Positions 11,089-22,527 of a stretch of 64,000 nucleotides of DNA are shown piece by piece. Origin of the DNA: Vanrija pseudolonga (lineage: Eukaryota; Basidiomycota; Tremellomycetes; Trichosporonales; Trichosporonaceae). The notes beneath the pieces are model-generated. The model was given only the letters and a program-made list of their open reading frames with translations. It was not told the origin of the DNA and did not search any database. The DNA is taken from the NCBI RefSeq assembly GCF_020906515.1, contig NC_085849.1, forward strand, positions 992,001 through 1,056,000. The letters run 5' to 3'. The translations under genes and the position numbers were made by a program. Position 1 is the first letter of the stretch. Every line of letters starts with the position of its first letter.

Positions 11089-13042
11089 CTCGGCTGTTTT
11101 TTGCTGGATGAAGAGAACAAGTCGTGAGTGTGTAAGTGTAGGTGCAGCCAACCGTCGCTGGGCGGGCCGTGTGCTGCCTGCCAGTCTGCCCAGTCTGGCT
11201 CCGCCGCCAGCCCGTGGGCGGGGCACGCACACTACGCTGGGAGCTCTGCCCACAGAAACTTCAGACTTGGACATTCAAACTTGACAAATTGGTTCCGTCA
11301 AGTGCCACAGTTTACTCGGCATTTGTGAGTTTCCGGCGTTACAGCGACCACGCGTACTTCACGTGGCCCTTAACAGCAGGGCATAAACAAATCGAATTAG
11401 CCACGTGCACTATTAACCACGGGGCACCAACAAATAATTGTCAGTGGCGTGCCTTGCGCCTCGCCACGAGGGCTGTGGCACTCCCACTGGCCGGTCCCAT
11501 CTCCCCGAATGCCCCGCCTCCTGCTCGCTTGCCGTCATCCACGACGCCTCCCTACGACTCCTCGCCAGGGGAGGCGGGCTCGACTCGCCTAGTGTGAACT
11601 CAACTCAACTGCGGCGTCTAAGCTGAACGCCTTGTACTCGTGCTTGTACCCGTCTGTGGGTATCCTCTGGCGTTGCGTAATCGCCCAGAAGTGGCATTGA
11701 CAACCGTTTCATACTGAGACAACGACGCCTGGGTGTGCCCTGCTCGTAATTACTCCACGGACCGGTACCGTACCGTACCGTGCCATACGGTACACGTACG
11801 CACACGCGGAGCCTTGGGCAGGCAGAGTGTGCGAGTGGCTGGCGTCGGGCGTGTGGCACCTCTGCATGCTTACGGAACTGCGCCGCTCCACCGTGCGTGC
11901 ACTCTGGTTCAGCGTCCCGTGTTCTGGCCACTGAGACAGGTCGAGACAGGTCTCATCCCCTCGTTCCCTTGCTCGCTCGCGAATACGTCGTCGCCGTCGA
12001 CAGGGTTTCGTCTTGGTTGTACCGTGGCCGTTGGGAGGCTGGGAGCAAGCGAGCGAGGCGGTGCGGCTCGGTGGGCTGTTCGGGGCTGGGTGCTGCTGGG
12101 TCGCGGCCGGCCGTATACACAAGTGGCGCGAGGTGTCGTCCTAGTTGCACCCGTTGGCATTGGTGGCGAATACAGTGTGGCGCCGAGCTGTTGTGCTTCG
12201 TCTTGGAACGATGGCGTGAAGAAGAGAAGCTCACGGAATGGCGAGTGGCGTGCGGTGGCGCGAGCTAATGCGAGTCGGCTTCGGGGGAAACGAAACTGGG
12301 ACGAGGGTGGGACGGCACGCCCATGTCTCGCTTTGAAGATCGACAGTGAGATCGACATCCGGCCATCTGCTCGAAGAGATGTTCAGTACCAGACACATGC
12401 AGCTGGGGGCACGCAGTGGGATCGGGCGCGCTTCGCAGCCGCGAGACGACGGATTTAGGTGGATGCGTGGCACGGTCGGTGGCTCACGAAACTCTCACTT
12501 CGCCTAATCAACTGTCGCGGTTCAGACCGTCGGAGCACCGAAGACCCCGACAAGTCCACGTTTAGCCCAACACCTGTTCGCAGGAGATGCTAGAACGCTG
12601 GATCCCCCTCCTTTTTGTCGGAGGCTCACTTGCAGCCCTTCACTGGCGCATGATGGGTAGCTGGTGCTTGGTGAAAGAGCATACTTGGTACTCGGTGAAC
12701 GAAGAAGGATTGCACGACAACAAGAGTTCCCATTAATGCAAAAGAAGACCAGAACACGACAGCTTGGTCACAAATTACCGCTCGGCCCTCCTGTGCTCGT
12801 TTACATTCACTAACGCACAAGGTTTGTGGAAGGCTCCGAGGTGCGTGCGCCATCACAACCGGGACGCCCCCAATGTGACGACTTCGGAACGTCCGACGCG
12901 TCGTTTCCAGCGGCGACCGTGCACCGACGGAGAGAGGCCTTGGCTGAACTCAACTCTCAAACGCTGCCCACTTTGGCCTCAGTAGCAACCATTCGGGCAC
13001 AGATAAATCTCATACCAGCCTGATACAACATCACTCAAGGAT
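11089..13042. other. Two-kilobase region without a supported gene
   Basis: The left part is the RPL17 promoter and the right part the 3' flank of the stress-protein gene. A frame of about 240 codons lies at 11733-12458 on the plus strand, but its product is compositionally odd, shows no motif, and overlaps equally long frames on the other strand, so I do not call it. A short GTACC-type repeat at 11757-11800 is listed separately. I see no tRNA or other RNA gene. Confidence 0.45.
11757..11800. repeat. GTACC direct repeats forming an imperfect palindrome
   Basis: Several GTACC/CGTACC units lie in a row and are followed by CGGTACACGTACG, so the tract can pair with itself. It sits in a gene-poor stretch; function unknown. 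Confidence 0.6.
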
Positions 13043-15320
13043 CTACGAAGTCGCGGCAACCGTCGCGTGCCCTGGCTCGACAGCCTCGGCCTTGTCCTCC
13101 TCGTCTTGGGCGTCAACAATGTCATCCTCCTGCTTGGTGGAGGCTTGCTTCTCGATGTTGGCCGATGCCAACGAGACACGGGGCGAGTGTCGCAGCTCCT
13201 CTGGGTTGGTGCTGCGAAGAGGACGGTGCAGGCGGCGGCGGGCAACCATGACTGGCACCGAAGACTTCTGAACCAGATAGTGTGATGTGGATCCAAGAAG
13301 GATGCTGGGCGGGTTAGTACCGACCGTAATCTAGTAGTGCCTTACCCCTTGAGCTGGCCGAGGCCGCGCGAGCCCACAATAACTAAAGTGGGCTCAAGGA
13401 AGTCGATCAGGTCCAAAAGCATATGCCTAGCGTTCTTGGCGTGCAGGGCCTGGCAGGTGACAGTAATGTTGAGACGGGTACGGGTCAGGAGACCAGTGAC
13501 CTGGCGGACAAGGAGAAGGGCGGTTGTTTGGCGCTACAAACGTGGTCAGAATGCCCAGCCGGGAGCTACGCACCTCCTTCTGAACCTTGATCTTGAGAGC
13601 CTGATCTTTACTGGACCAGTTCTTGGGGTCAACCTTGTCCTCGTTCTCCATGACCGAGATAAGGAACACCTCGTCACCGTCACGGGCAACCGTGCCAATG
13701 GCCCACTCGACAGCGTAGCGACTTTCCTCGGACAAGTCACTGAGCACAACGTAGCGACGCATACGCTTGCCACTCTCGTCGAGCGCAGCATCGGGGTCAC
13801 CCTGGGTGATGGTAATGGTGCAACGGTCACGAGCATATGTCGGGCGCGACGTGACCAAGTCGAGGCCAGACTTGAGCGACTTGCGGACCTTTGCAGGCTG
13901 CAAGTGCGACGGCTGGGCAAAGATGGGCTCCTCAGGCACAACGACATTGGGTCCTTCACCGAGAACATCTTGCTCAATCTCCTCGCCGTAGACGTCAAAG
14001 TTCTCGCGGTTGAACTCCTTCTGCTCGGTGGTGCCGTCTTCCTTGGCGATGATGCTGTCATCCTCGTAGAAGGCGTTGGCCTCGGTGTTGCCCTTTGTCT
14101 CGTCGTCGAAAAAGTTGTCCTCATCCCACTCAGAGTCGTCATCGTCATCGTCGTCGTGGGGGGTGTGGTGGTGCTCGGGTTCGCTGTCGTCATGCTCATC
14201 CTCGGTAAGACCCTCGTTGCCGCTCTCGTCAGGTGACTCGTATGCAGACACCGCGGGGCGGAACTTGCGGGGTCCACCAGACGTAGACTCGGCATCCGAC
14301 TCGTGGCCAGTGATAGAGTCCTTGCGCAGGGCTTGAACTTCGGGGCTCTTGTCTCGCGCACGGCGCTCCTCGCGGGACCGGCGGGCACGGAAGAAGGGGC
14401 TCGGCGACCTGGAGCGGCCAGTGCTCGACGTCTTGGTGGACGAGGTGCGTCCCAGGGGGCGCGAGGGCTGGAGTAACGTTTTCGACGTGGGGTTGGCACC
14501 TGCACCTGCACCTGCTGCATTGGGTCCGCTCGGGGGGTCCTCAACGACAGGGGTGGGCGGAGTAATAGTGGGACCGGCGATGGCGGCAGCACGCATGCCA
14601 AGTGCCGCTAAGGCTCCAGCCGTGGGCTTGGAGGTAATGGAGCCCTTCTTGGGCTGGTGAGCGGCGGATGGAATGGGGCTGCTGTTGCTTGTTGACCGGC
14701 CAAGGGCTGCCATGATAATGTCGTTGGACTGTTGTTCCAAGTCGCGTTCATCGGGAATGACGATTGGCAGGGAGACGACAGAGTCCTGCGTTAGTATTGA
14801 ATCTTCTCTTCCTGCTTCTTGTAGGGTAGGCTGCTCCAGTTCTGGCACTGGCTCGACCTCTGAGATGTCTTCTTCAACGCCACCACTGTGGCTTGCACAC
14901 TCTGGGTCGACAGCGTCGATCTGGTGGCCCGACTCTGAGCTCTCCACCTCCGCGGCGGCTTCCGCAGCCCTGCGCTTGTGCCGCCCGCTAACGGACCATG
15001 CCGAAACGACGCCAGGCGGAACACCAGTGAACGCAGCGGTGAGGCCGTGAGAGCCTCCCGAGCCTTGAAGTAGAGGGAATCTTGGTGGGAATTGGGGGAG
15101 AGAGTCGAGCGACGAGAGTCGCATCATGACGGGAGAGTTGTAGGGTTCTTTGGCATCTGGGCTCACCTGGGACACTCGGGTCAGCGCTTGCCCAACGACG
15201 ACTCCTTCTTCCGACACTCACCTCATCCTTGTCCGCTCGTCCCGAAAAGACTTTAAAGCGCGATACGAAATCCGACAAGGATGGAGGCCAAGTCCACGAT
15301 CGATGGAGTTGGTTGGTCAT
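13043..15320 (-). CDS. Universal stress protein (UspA domain) with long acidic disordered N-terminus
   Basis: A fungal UspA-family protein whose C-terminal alpha/beta domain is expected to bind ATP or act as a signalling module; its cellular role is not known. Exons on the minus strand: 15320-15222, 15166-13574, 13533-13346 and 13304-13043. The first 400 or more residues are Ser/Pro/Glu-rich, with a His/Asp stretch (HHHTPHDDDDDDD) and basic SRSPSPFFRARRSREERRAR. The UspA domain starts at RRYVVLSDLSEESRYAVEWA, passes through ITVTCQALHAKNARHMLLD, and ends with VIVGSRGLGQLKGILLGSTS, which fits the G-x2-G-x9-G-S/T nucleotide-binding signature, then SSVPVMVARR. A possible extra intron near 14.79 kb (ACTAACGCAG on the sense strand) is in an open frame and left unspliced. 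Identification of the domain is firm. Confidence 0.88.
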
Positions 15321-15595
15321 GGATAATGTCGATGTGGTATCGACATGAGCATGTCGTGAAGGGCGACGGGTTGACGGCAGTTGTCAAAGGAGGGGGCCGA
15401 GAGTGTGAGGCAGGCGGCGACGATGAGGACAATAGAGGAAAGAAGAGGAGGGAAGATTGTCAGCGACTGATCTAAACACGTTGCAAAGATGCACGCTTCG
15501 GTCGTGGAGGGGATGGGACGGGGGGGAGGCGAGGCGTGGTGTGCGTCGTGGTGTAGGAGCGACCAGTGCACGTTGCCACTCAAAGTTTCCATAGG
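15321..15595. other. Spacer between the stress-protein and UBA genes
   Basis: Both neighbours run leftward, so this is the promoter and leader of the stress-protein gene plus the 3' end of the UBA gene. If the UBA gene uses a different last acceptor than assumed, part of this stretch could be coding. Confidence 0.4.
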
Positions 15596-16215
15596 CTACA
15601 CCACCCGTGCTCCATGCAGCACGAACAGCACCGGATCAAGGACGACGACTAGTAGCAGGGAAGGGGACAGGCCTGCGCAGAGACCACACACACACACTCG
15701 TCCAACTCACCATACTCGGCTGCCGCCTCCACATTGTTGTTGGTTTTCTGCAAGGGCGCGCGAGATTGTCAGAATAAATGTCAACCAACGGCGAGAGGGC
15801 GAGTGGTGGGCGCGCGCGCCAGTGGCTCGAGGCTCGAGAGGCTCAAGGCGCGAGCGCCCGCCTCATCGCAGCGCCCAGCCCAGCCCAGCCCAGAGCGCCC
15901 GGCGCAGCGCCCTCGTGGATGGTAGGGAGGGGAGGGAGGGAGGGAGGGAGGGATCCAGTGCGCATAACGCCTCGAGTGACACTGTCCCTCTGGCCTGTGC
16001 GACCGGGCGAGCGGGCGAGCGTCGAGCCAGACAACAACGTCATGCGACCGACCCGACGTTGCTTGGCTGTGCTTTGCTTCCCTTGCCTTTCGGATGATCG
16101 TCACGTCAACCAGAGATAATCAACTCACGCCGAGGGCGAACCGCGCCGACCTGTCCGAGATGCCCAGGTCCTTGAGCTTGTTGACCAGGTCCTGCGGCGC
16201 GTTGTTGGACGACAT
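15596..16215 (-). CDS. Small UBA-domain protein
   Basis: A very short predicted protein of about 66 residues made almost entirely of one ubiquitin-associated-like three-helix domain. Exons on the minus strand: 16215-16129, 15747-15711 and 15672-15596. The reading is MSSNNAPQDLVNKLKDLG, then SDRSARFALG joined to KTNNNVEAAAEYG, which matches the UBA pattern (helix 1, G-loop, the N-x-E-A-A helix). UBA domains bind ubiquitin or nascent-chain factors; HYPK and NAC-alpha end in a similar domain. The first intron is about 380 nt, long for this window, and the last exon (LSPSLLLVVVLDPVLF and on) is hydrophobic and may be wrong; another acceptor would change the C-terminus. The domain call is moderately firm and the gene ends are uncertain. 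Confidence 0.55.
15924..15952. repeat. GGGA/GGAG microsatellite
   Basis: A run of GGGA units lies inside the long first intron of the small UBA gene. It is purine-rich on the plus strand. Confidence 0.8.
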
Positions 16216-16775
16216 TGTGCGTAGTGGGGGGCGATGGATGGCCGTGTGCACAAGTGAGCGAGCGAGTGGATGTGTGCGATGGGTTGTGGTTGTGTAGGTG
16301 TGTGTGGGGTGGGTGTGAGTGGGTGGGTGGGTGGGTAGCCCGTAGGCGCAATCGGCCCAACAACGAGTGGGGCCGACGGGCCACGAGTCCTGGCGGGGCA
16401 GGCCTGCTGGGCTGGCTGGGCGGCGGGCTGGGCAAGCTGGGCAGACTGACTCCTGGCTGGGCGGCGGCGGCGGCAAGTGGCCAACCCGCCCATAGGCTCA
16501 TAGCCTACTGGGCGGTGCCTCGCTCAGGTTCACTTATCGCCCTCGACTAGGAACCGCACAGCCAAAAGCTAACTAACCATACATGCCCGTACATAGCCGC
16601 ACAGTGGCATCGTCATAGCCGCCGCAACCATTCATGCTTCAGCCTCGGCAAATGACTCCCATTTATCCAGTGACCCAGCATATGCATAAGCGTGTGTGTG
16701 CAGTCCATGTATGTATGTATCGTGTGTGTATGTGCAGAGAGAAAATAGAATTGTACAAATAAGGGTGGGGGTTGT
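16216..16775. other. Spacer between UBA gene start and YTH gene stop
   Basis: This contains the UBA promoter, with GT-rich short repeats (16.28-16.34 kb) and GGCTGGGC-like repeats (16.40-16.47 kb), and the YTH 3' flank, which is A/T-richer. No other gene is evident. Confidence 0.45.
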
Positions 16776-19462
16776 TTACAAAGGAGTCTTGCTGCTGCTG
16801 TTGTTGGTCGCTCCACCACCGCTCTTGGTGCCTCCCCCGCTCGCAGGTGTATCCAGTCTATCCCACTCTGCCAAGAGCTGAGCGCCAACACCTGTGGGGG
16901 TTAGCGATGGAACAAACGGCAGCAGAAAAAAAAACCTACCAGGTTCAACTTCCGTTCCGTCGCGCGACACCTTGACCTCACGGTCCCCGTTCCAAGGGTT
17001 GCGCAAGTGCCGTGTCCGTGAGAAGCTGAGAGGGCCAACCTTGAGCCATTGCAGGCGGAAAGCCGGTGCCAAGGGGTCGGCCGTATCGGCATCTTGCTCG
17101 GCCTCGTACGTGTCCGGAGCCTCGACAATGACCCTCTCGCCACCCATGCTTTCCCTCCGGAGATCAAACGTTTCCTTTCGGACGTTCTCCCCAATGCTCT
17201 CCCTCCGAACGTCAAACGTTTCCTTGCGGATGTGAGGCGGAACCAACAGGGAGCCCGTGTGTTGCTCCATGGTTCCGAGCCGTGTGGGCTTTGACTCGCG
17301 GCGCTCAAACGCCCGAAGTGTTTGGGGGTCAAGTGTGCTCGCCCGCCTTGCGCCTTCTTCCAACATGTCGGGCGACTCGGAGCGAACATAGAGGTGCCCG
17401 CCTTTGGGTGACAGCTCAAGGTTGCCAAAGCCCATTGTCTCGTCGGTCAGAACCCCCGGTGACGAAGCCGAAGTCTCGCTGCGTTGAGGGGCAGGTGACA
17501 GCAGCCCGTACAGTCTGTACGGGTCCGTCGCCGCCCGAGTCGCATTGTCTCGGGGGTCGATATCCTCCTCTTCTCGAATCGGAGCAGGTAGCGAACCCTT
17601 CTGGTGGCGAGGCAAGTCTTTTCCACCCGGGCTCGTCGCGAGCAACAGTCCAGACGTCGAGGTGAATGAGGAGCGAAGAATGCTGCTGCTTTGCCGCTTG
17701 TTGTTGCTAGGCCCGATCATTTTTGCGTAGCCGTAGAACTCTCCAGAGCGGTTGGCGCCAAAGATGAGGATGACTTCTTGCGACGTTCGGAACGCCTGGT
17801 CTAAGATGGGCTGATTATGCCGCTGCGTCTTCCACAGGCCGGTCTTGACACACTCCTCCAAGTCGCTCTGGAAAATGTCAGCTGCTTGTCAACGGTCTCC
17901 TACTCACAGTCGTGAGACTCTTGAGGATAAAGTAGCGCTTGGGGAAGTGGTGCGCAAGAAAGCTCGAGTTGGTACTCGCAAAACTGGCCGAGCTCTTGTG
18001 CGCAGACGACGAATCGTGCCCGCTGTGATCGCCATCGGGCGGCTCAAGTAGCGAGTTCTTGGGAGAAACGGCCAACTGAGCTTGCCTTTCGCTGTGTCGG
18101 TGTTGCTCAATCCATGAGCGGTGCATTCCCACGCCACGCTGCGCTCCAACACCGGCTCGGAGGTCGTCGTCCTTTCGTCGCACACGACACACCATGCGGG
18201 GGCAACGAGGGTCCCACGGTCTGAGTGACAAGCCGTTGAAAAACGGAACTGCCCGATCGAGATCCGCCTGTGACGAAAAGTTGACGAATGCGCACGACGA
18301 TCGCGAGATTAAGAAGATGGAGGATGGCCCGCGCCATGGCTCGGACGAGGCTGGGGGCGTAGTGGACGTCGTTGGGACAGTCGTGTTGAAGAAGCGCCAT
18401 AGCTCCTCGTGCGAGACGTTGCTCGGGCTGACGGCATAGTTAGTGGCCGCAGACGCCAACAAAGCTAGTAGGTACTCACACATTACCAACCCACATGACC
18501 CACTCGCTGCGACGCGCAGGGGGCTGAGGGTGGTACTCCTTGCGCTCTCGGTCTGGGCCAGGGCGGACCGCGGCGCCGGCGCCAGCGCCAGCCTTCGACG
18601 CTGAGGCCGCGGCGGCCGCAGCAGACGCGGCTGCCGCCCCAGCCGCCGCTGTTGCTGCTGGCTCTTCTCCGGATGGGCCACTGTACGACTGTCGGTTTGG
18701 TTCGCGCGCCGGCGCCGCGGGCGGGCTCATCCACGCTGTAGTCGCACCAGCGGCGTGCGGAACGTATGCTGGCCTGACTTGGGCAGCCGCCGAGTTTGGA
18801 GGCCAAGCTTCTTGGGGAATCGTCTCGAGTCGGTCGGCACGAGGGCTTGCTCCCTGATATGCGGGGAAGAACTGATATGGCGCGGGAATGACTGGGGAGG
18901 CAGACCAAGCAGAGTGGGGGGCGTGGCCGATGTAGACGGACCTTCCATGGGCGAGCTCTTCTCCTAGTTGAGGCTGGCCAGCGTGTTGTGTGCCCGGTGG
19001 AGCTGCCATGCCGCCGTAGGAGCCGTAAAACGGTTGGGCTATTGGTGAGTTTGTCCAAGCCGCTTGAGGGACGGGCGGTGTTGTTGTGGGTGGATGGAAC
19101 GAGGGCACCGCAGGCGTCTGCTGGGAATACGTGTTGACGGGCGATCCACGCGTCGCCGCGAGCGGTGGATATGCTGCGTGAGCTCCGGCATGTGTGGGGT
19201 CGACCGAGTACTCGACGGGACCCAAAGTCGGGTCATAATAAATCTGGGTCGGGTAGACGGGTCGGACGGCGGCATAGCCCTGTTCGCTGTAGCGAATTTG
19301 CTCTGGCAATGTAGAGGCCATTGGGTGACTTGGGATGTAATGCACGGAATCTGGGGGGTTGGTGTAGGGATGGGATGCGTGATGTCCGTGAGCAGGGGGT
19401 CCGACGGTGGGGGCTTGAGCTTGAGCGGCGGCGGCGGCGGCGGCGTGCTGTGGAGGGGGGTG

Positions 19463-19499
<37 letters not shown>

Positions 19500-19994
19500 T
19501 GTTGCGAGTGTTGTTGTCCAAGCTGTCGTTCGTCTTGTTGGGACATTGCGACGGTGGATGGTTTTACTTTGTTTGGCAATGCATGTGGTGAAGCGTCGTT
19601 GAGATGGTGAGCTGTAGTTGAGGGTACTGGTAGACCTGTTGGATGATGCGAGTGTTAGCACTAGTAGCAGCAGAGATGGACGACCACGAGGGACGAAGGA
19701 TGGGCCTGGGCGGAGGAGGGAGGAGGAGGGAGGCTGCAGGAGGGGCCGTGGTGTCCAATATGACACATTTGGACCCTTCTGATACATGGTTTACGCACTT
19801 GAATGAGTTACGGGCTTGGCCACTCCGCCAGGGGAGACATGATGTTGATGCTCGACATGGCCAGACTCGGGAGAACCGTCTTCCCCTCCTTCCCTCTTGA
19901 CAATAACCTTGCTGTCAGATGCACGTCGCTGCGTCGTGGGATCAATGTGTCCCGCAGGGTTCGACTTTGTCCCAGGGGAAGCCGGCGAGGTCAT
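16776..19994 (-). CDS. RRM plus YTH-domain RNA-binding protein (putative m6A reader)
   Basis: YTH domains bind N6-methyladenosine in RNA. Five exons on the minus strand: 19994-19799, 19635-18480, 18427-17908, 17867-16940 and 16891-16776, summing to 971 residues with all phases consistent. After a Ser/Pro-rich start comes polyglutamine and polyalanine, then an RRM (EWVMWVGNVPSNVSHEELW, later SSCAFVNFSSQADLDRA). The YTH fold begins RYFILKSLTTSDLEECVKTG, LWKTQRHNQPILDQAF, VILIFGANRSGEFYGYAKM. It is then interrupted by about 210 residues before resuming at FRLQWLKVGPLSF, HLRNPWNGDREVKVSRDGTE, ending shortly after. Tryptophans in LWKT and QWLK are where the m6A-binding aromatic cage lies in the family. 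The insertion holds tandem RKETFDxRRES repeats. The 19994 start is supported by the open exon 1 joining in phase. Confidence 0.9.
19461..19505 (-). repeat. CAG/CAA tract encoding polyglutamine
   Basis: CTG and TTG triplets on the plus strand encode an uninterrupted glutamine run near the N-terminus of the YTH protein, next to a GCG run encoding alanine. Length polymorphism between strains is likely. Confidence 0.9.
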
Positions 19995-22527
19995 GATGAC
20001 GGAGGCGGCGGCGGCAGAGGCGGCAGCGCCAACGGCAGCAGCAGCAGCAGTACCAGCGGCGGCGGCGGATTGAGCCGCGCGGCAGCGGCAACAGATGGCG
20101 GAGGGTGGTGCACGGTGTGGGTGGGTGCGCTGGGTGGGGGGCCGCGTGTGGTGTGGTGGTTGGGGTTGCCGACCAGTGTCTCACTACGAGGGGGAAGCCA
20201 GTAGCGTGTGGCCGCGCGGCACTGGAGCTTGGAGCTGGAGCAGTTGTGCTCGTCTGCTGGGTTGGCTCGGCGTTGGAAAGTAGGCAGAACTTTGTTTCGT
20301 TGACGACAAAGGGTAAGCGTCCAGGGGTTTACGAGGGGAAAGTGGAGAGGGGTCGAAGTTTCCCAAGTTTATGCCGGGAGAGCGAGGCAGCGAGGTACGG
20401 GGACGCAGTTCAAGAGTCGCGACGGCTCATGGGTAGAGGGGAGAGGGGGAAGGCAAGGGGGGGGCCGGGCAGGCCTCGCCTTTGGAAAGTGCGGTGATTA
20501 AAAGAGGCGTGGGCAGCGTGTGAGAGATTGGAGCAATTGTGTGCGATTGCTTGCCTTGCCGTAGTTGTAGTAAGTGATGAGACTTGTACGGGGGGGCGGT
20601 GACGATGGCGTCCGTGAGCGGGCGCGGCTTGTGTGTGGATGGTTGCCAAGGGGTGGCGGGCGACAAGTGATGGTGGTAGTAGTGTGTCTGTGCGGCGTCG
20701 GATGGCGTTGTTGTTCTCTTTCTTCTTCTCGGTGGGCGGCGGCGGCGGTGGCGGCGGCGGAAGAAGCGATCTAGTCGACCGACCGAGAGAGCCAACAGCG
20801 TCGCGCGCAAGAGGGAGGAGAGAGGGCGCAACTAAGGTTTGAGTGGAACGTTGGGAACCACTGTCAACCTGTTCTTGTATTCGCAGTCTCCCAGTTGTGT
20901 ACAGTTGACAAGAGATGCACTGCTGCTATACTACTACCACTACCGCTACTACCACTACTACTACTGCGACTACGGCTGTTGCTGCGGCGACAGACAATGG
21001 CGGCGGCGCTCTGATACCGGGCGCAGCTTGTGTGGGTCGGTTCAAGCAAGTTTTTCCTACTAGGCGGCAGAACACGCTACACTCGATGCATCATCCCAGG
21101 ATAGTGGGCCCGTATTGTCAGTGCCGGTCACCTGCGACAAACATGCTGCCACCTCGCAGAGTGGTAAGCCCGTCAGGATCTCTGCTGGGATCTGGGAAAG
21201 GTTTAGTTCAGCTAGCAGCAGGGACGACGCATCACGGCACTTGAAGCCGACGACTGGGACCCGGTGTCGGCGGAACATTGCTGGGCCAGGCCCCAAGTAC
21301 CCCAAGTAAAGTACCAATGGAGGGCTGACAGCTGGGGAGGCAGGTAGGGAGCAGAGGACCCACGATCGTACTCGATAGTCCATTCCACCCACTAAAACAA
21401 GGCTAAGACTGACGTCGAGAGGGTGGCTCGTCCTGACCTGACTTTTGACCTGACCTGACCTGGCCTGACCTGACTGACCATTGTAAACAGACTTTTGGCG
21501 GCCCGGGCACGACCGACGACCGGCCACAGACACTTGCACCCGGGAGACCACGCCCCGAGCGAGCGAGCGAGCCGCCCTTGCTTGGCTCCTGGTAACCAAG
21601 GTAAAGGCCTAATGATGGGATGACGTAACAGGGAAGACCATTCTCAAACCCAGGGAACACACTTTGCACTGCCCCTAGAATAAGGCCTGCCAGTTGCCCA
21701 TAACAGACGAGGATCAGCGATTGCCGGATGGCCCAAAGGGCAAAATGAGTCGAGTAAACGGCCGAGACGTCCGCGACGAGGGCGGGTTCAGCAGCCAGGC
21801 AGCGCGACGAGGCGCGCGCGCCACGACGGGCCACACCCACCCACCGCCGCTGCCGTGCACACCAAGGGTGTCCAAATTACGGAACCCTCGTCATTGCCAA
21901 AACAGGCATTATCGTTGGAATTCGTCCCCCCCCCTCCTTCACTGGCCTCGTGCTTGCGTGCGCCTCGGAGGCAGGTTTTCATGCGCGCCCCGGCATACCG
22001 TTGACTGTGCTAAGCCGTTGTAAGAGTAGAAAGAGGCGTGCTTCTTTTTGCAACAGCGCCCGGGCGCAGTAGAGCTGCGGGGCATGCCCATTCACTCCTG
22101 CCTCGTTGCAAGAGTGCCACTGGCCAAATTCCACGGATGGCGCCTTTGTTGTTGGTCCCTGGCTTGAGGGGGGGGGGGAGGCGTCGTCCCTGGCCCTGAA
22201 CTTGTTGCCCCTCATCCGTGCCCCCGACCGGCAGTCTGTGCTGGCAGGCAGCTGGTAGGCAGCATTTGGGCATTCCTCAACCACGACCTGATCCACCGAT
22301 TCGGTATTGGCGTGGCCCCTCCGGTGCCGTGCCGACACATTGCGAGCCTAACAAAGCAGGTTTTTAGGCCCATGTCTAGGCATTTCCAGTTACCGCACAA
22401 TCACGTGACCCTCTCCAGATGGTGACCGACTTCTTGGCCACCCAACTCGTTTGTTATGTGCGCGCGACCACCTTCCCTCGTCAACAATAACATTGCGGTC
22501 TCGACCACATCGACATCCAAGCTCGCC
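19995..22527. other. Long divergent spacer between the YTH and PRP24 genes
   Basis: About 2.5 kb lies between two divergent starts. The YTH side is very rich in GGC/GGT and AC-type short repeats (20.0-21.0 kb), which suggests a long leader and promoter. A TGACC-type repeat cluster lies at 21433-21479, and GAGC repeats near 21556. Open frames exist on both strands but none shows a motif or a consistent exon structure. An RNA gene or upstream open frames cannot be excluded. Confidence 0.45.
21433..21479. repeat. Clustered TGACC/TGACCTG direct repeats
   Basis: About seven copies of TGACC or one-base variants occur within 47 bases in the divergent YTH/PRP24 spacer. This might be an array of protein-binding half-sites or a plain microsatellite. 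Confidence 0.6.

Noticed and set aside
11733-12458. A 241-codon plus-strand open frame between RPL17 and the stress-protein gene
   Set aside because: High GC makes long chance frames common. It has no motif, odd composition, and equally long frames overlap it on the other strand.
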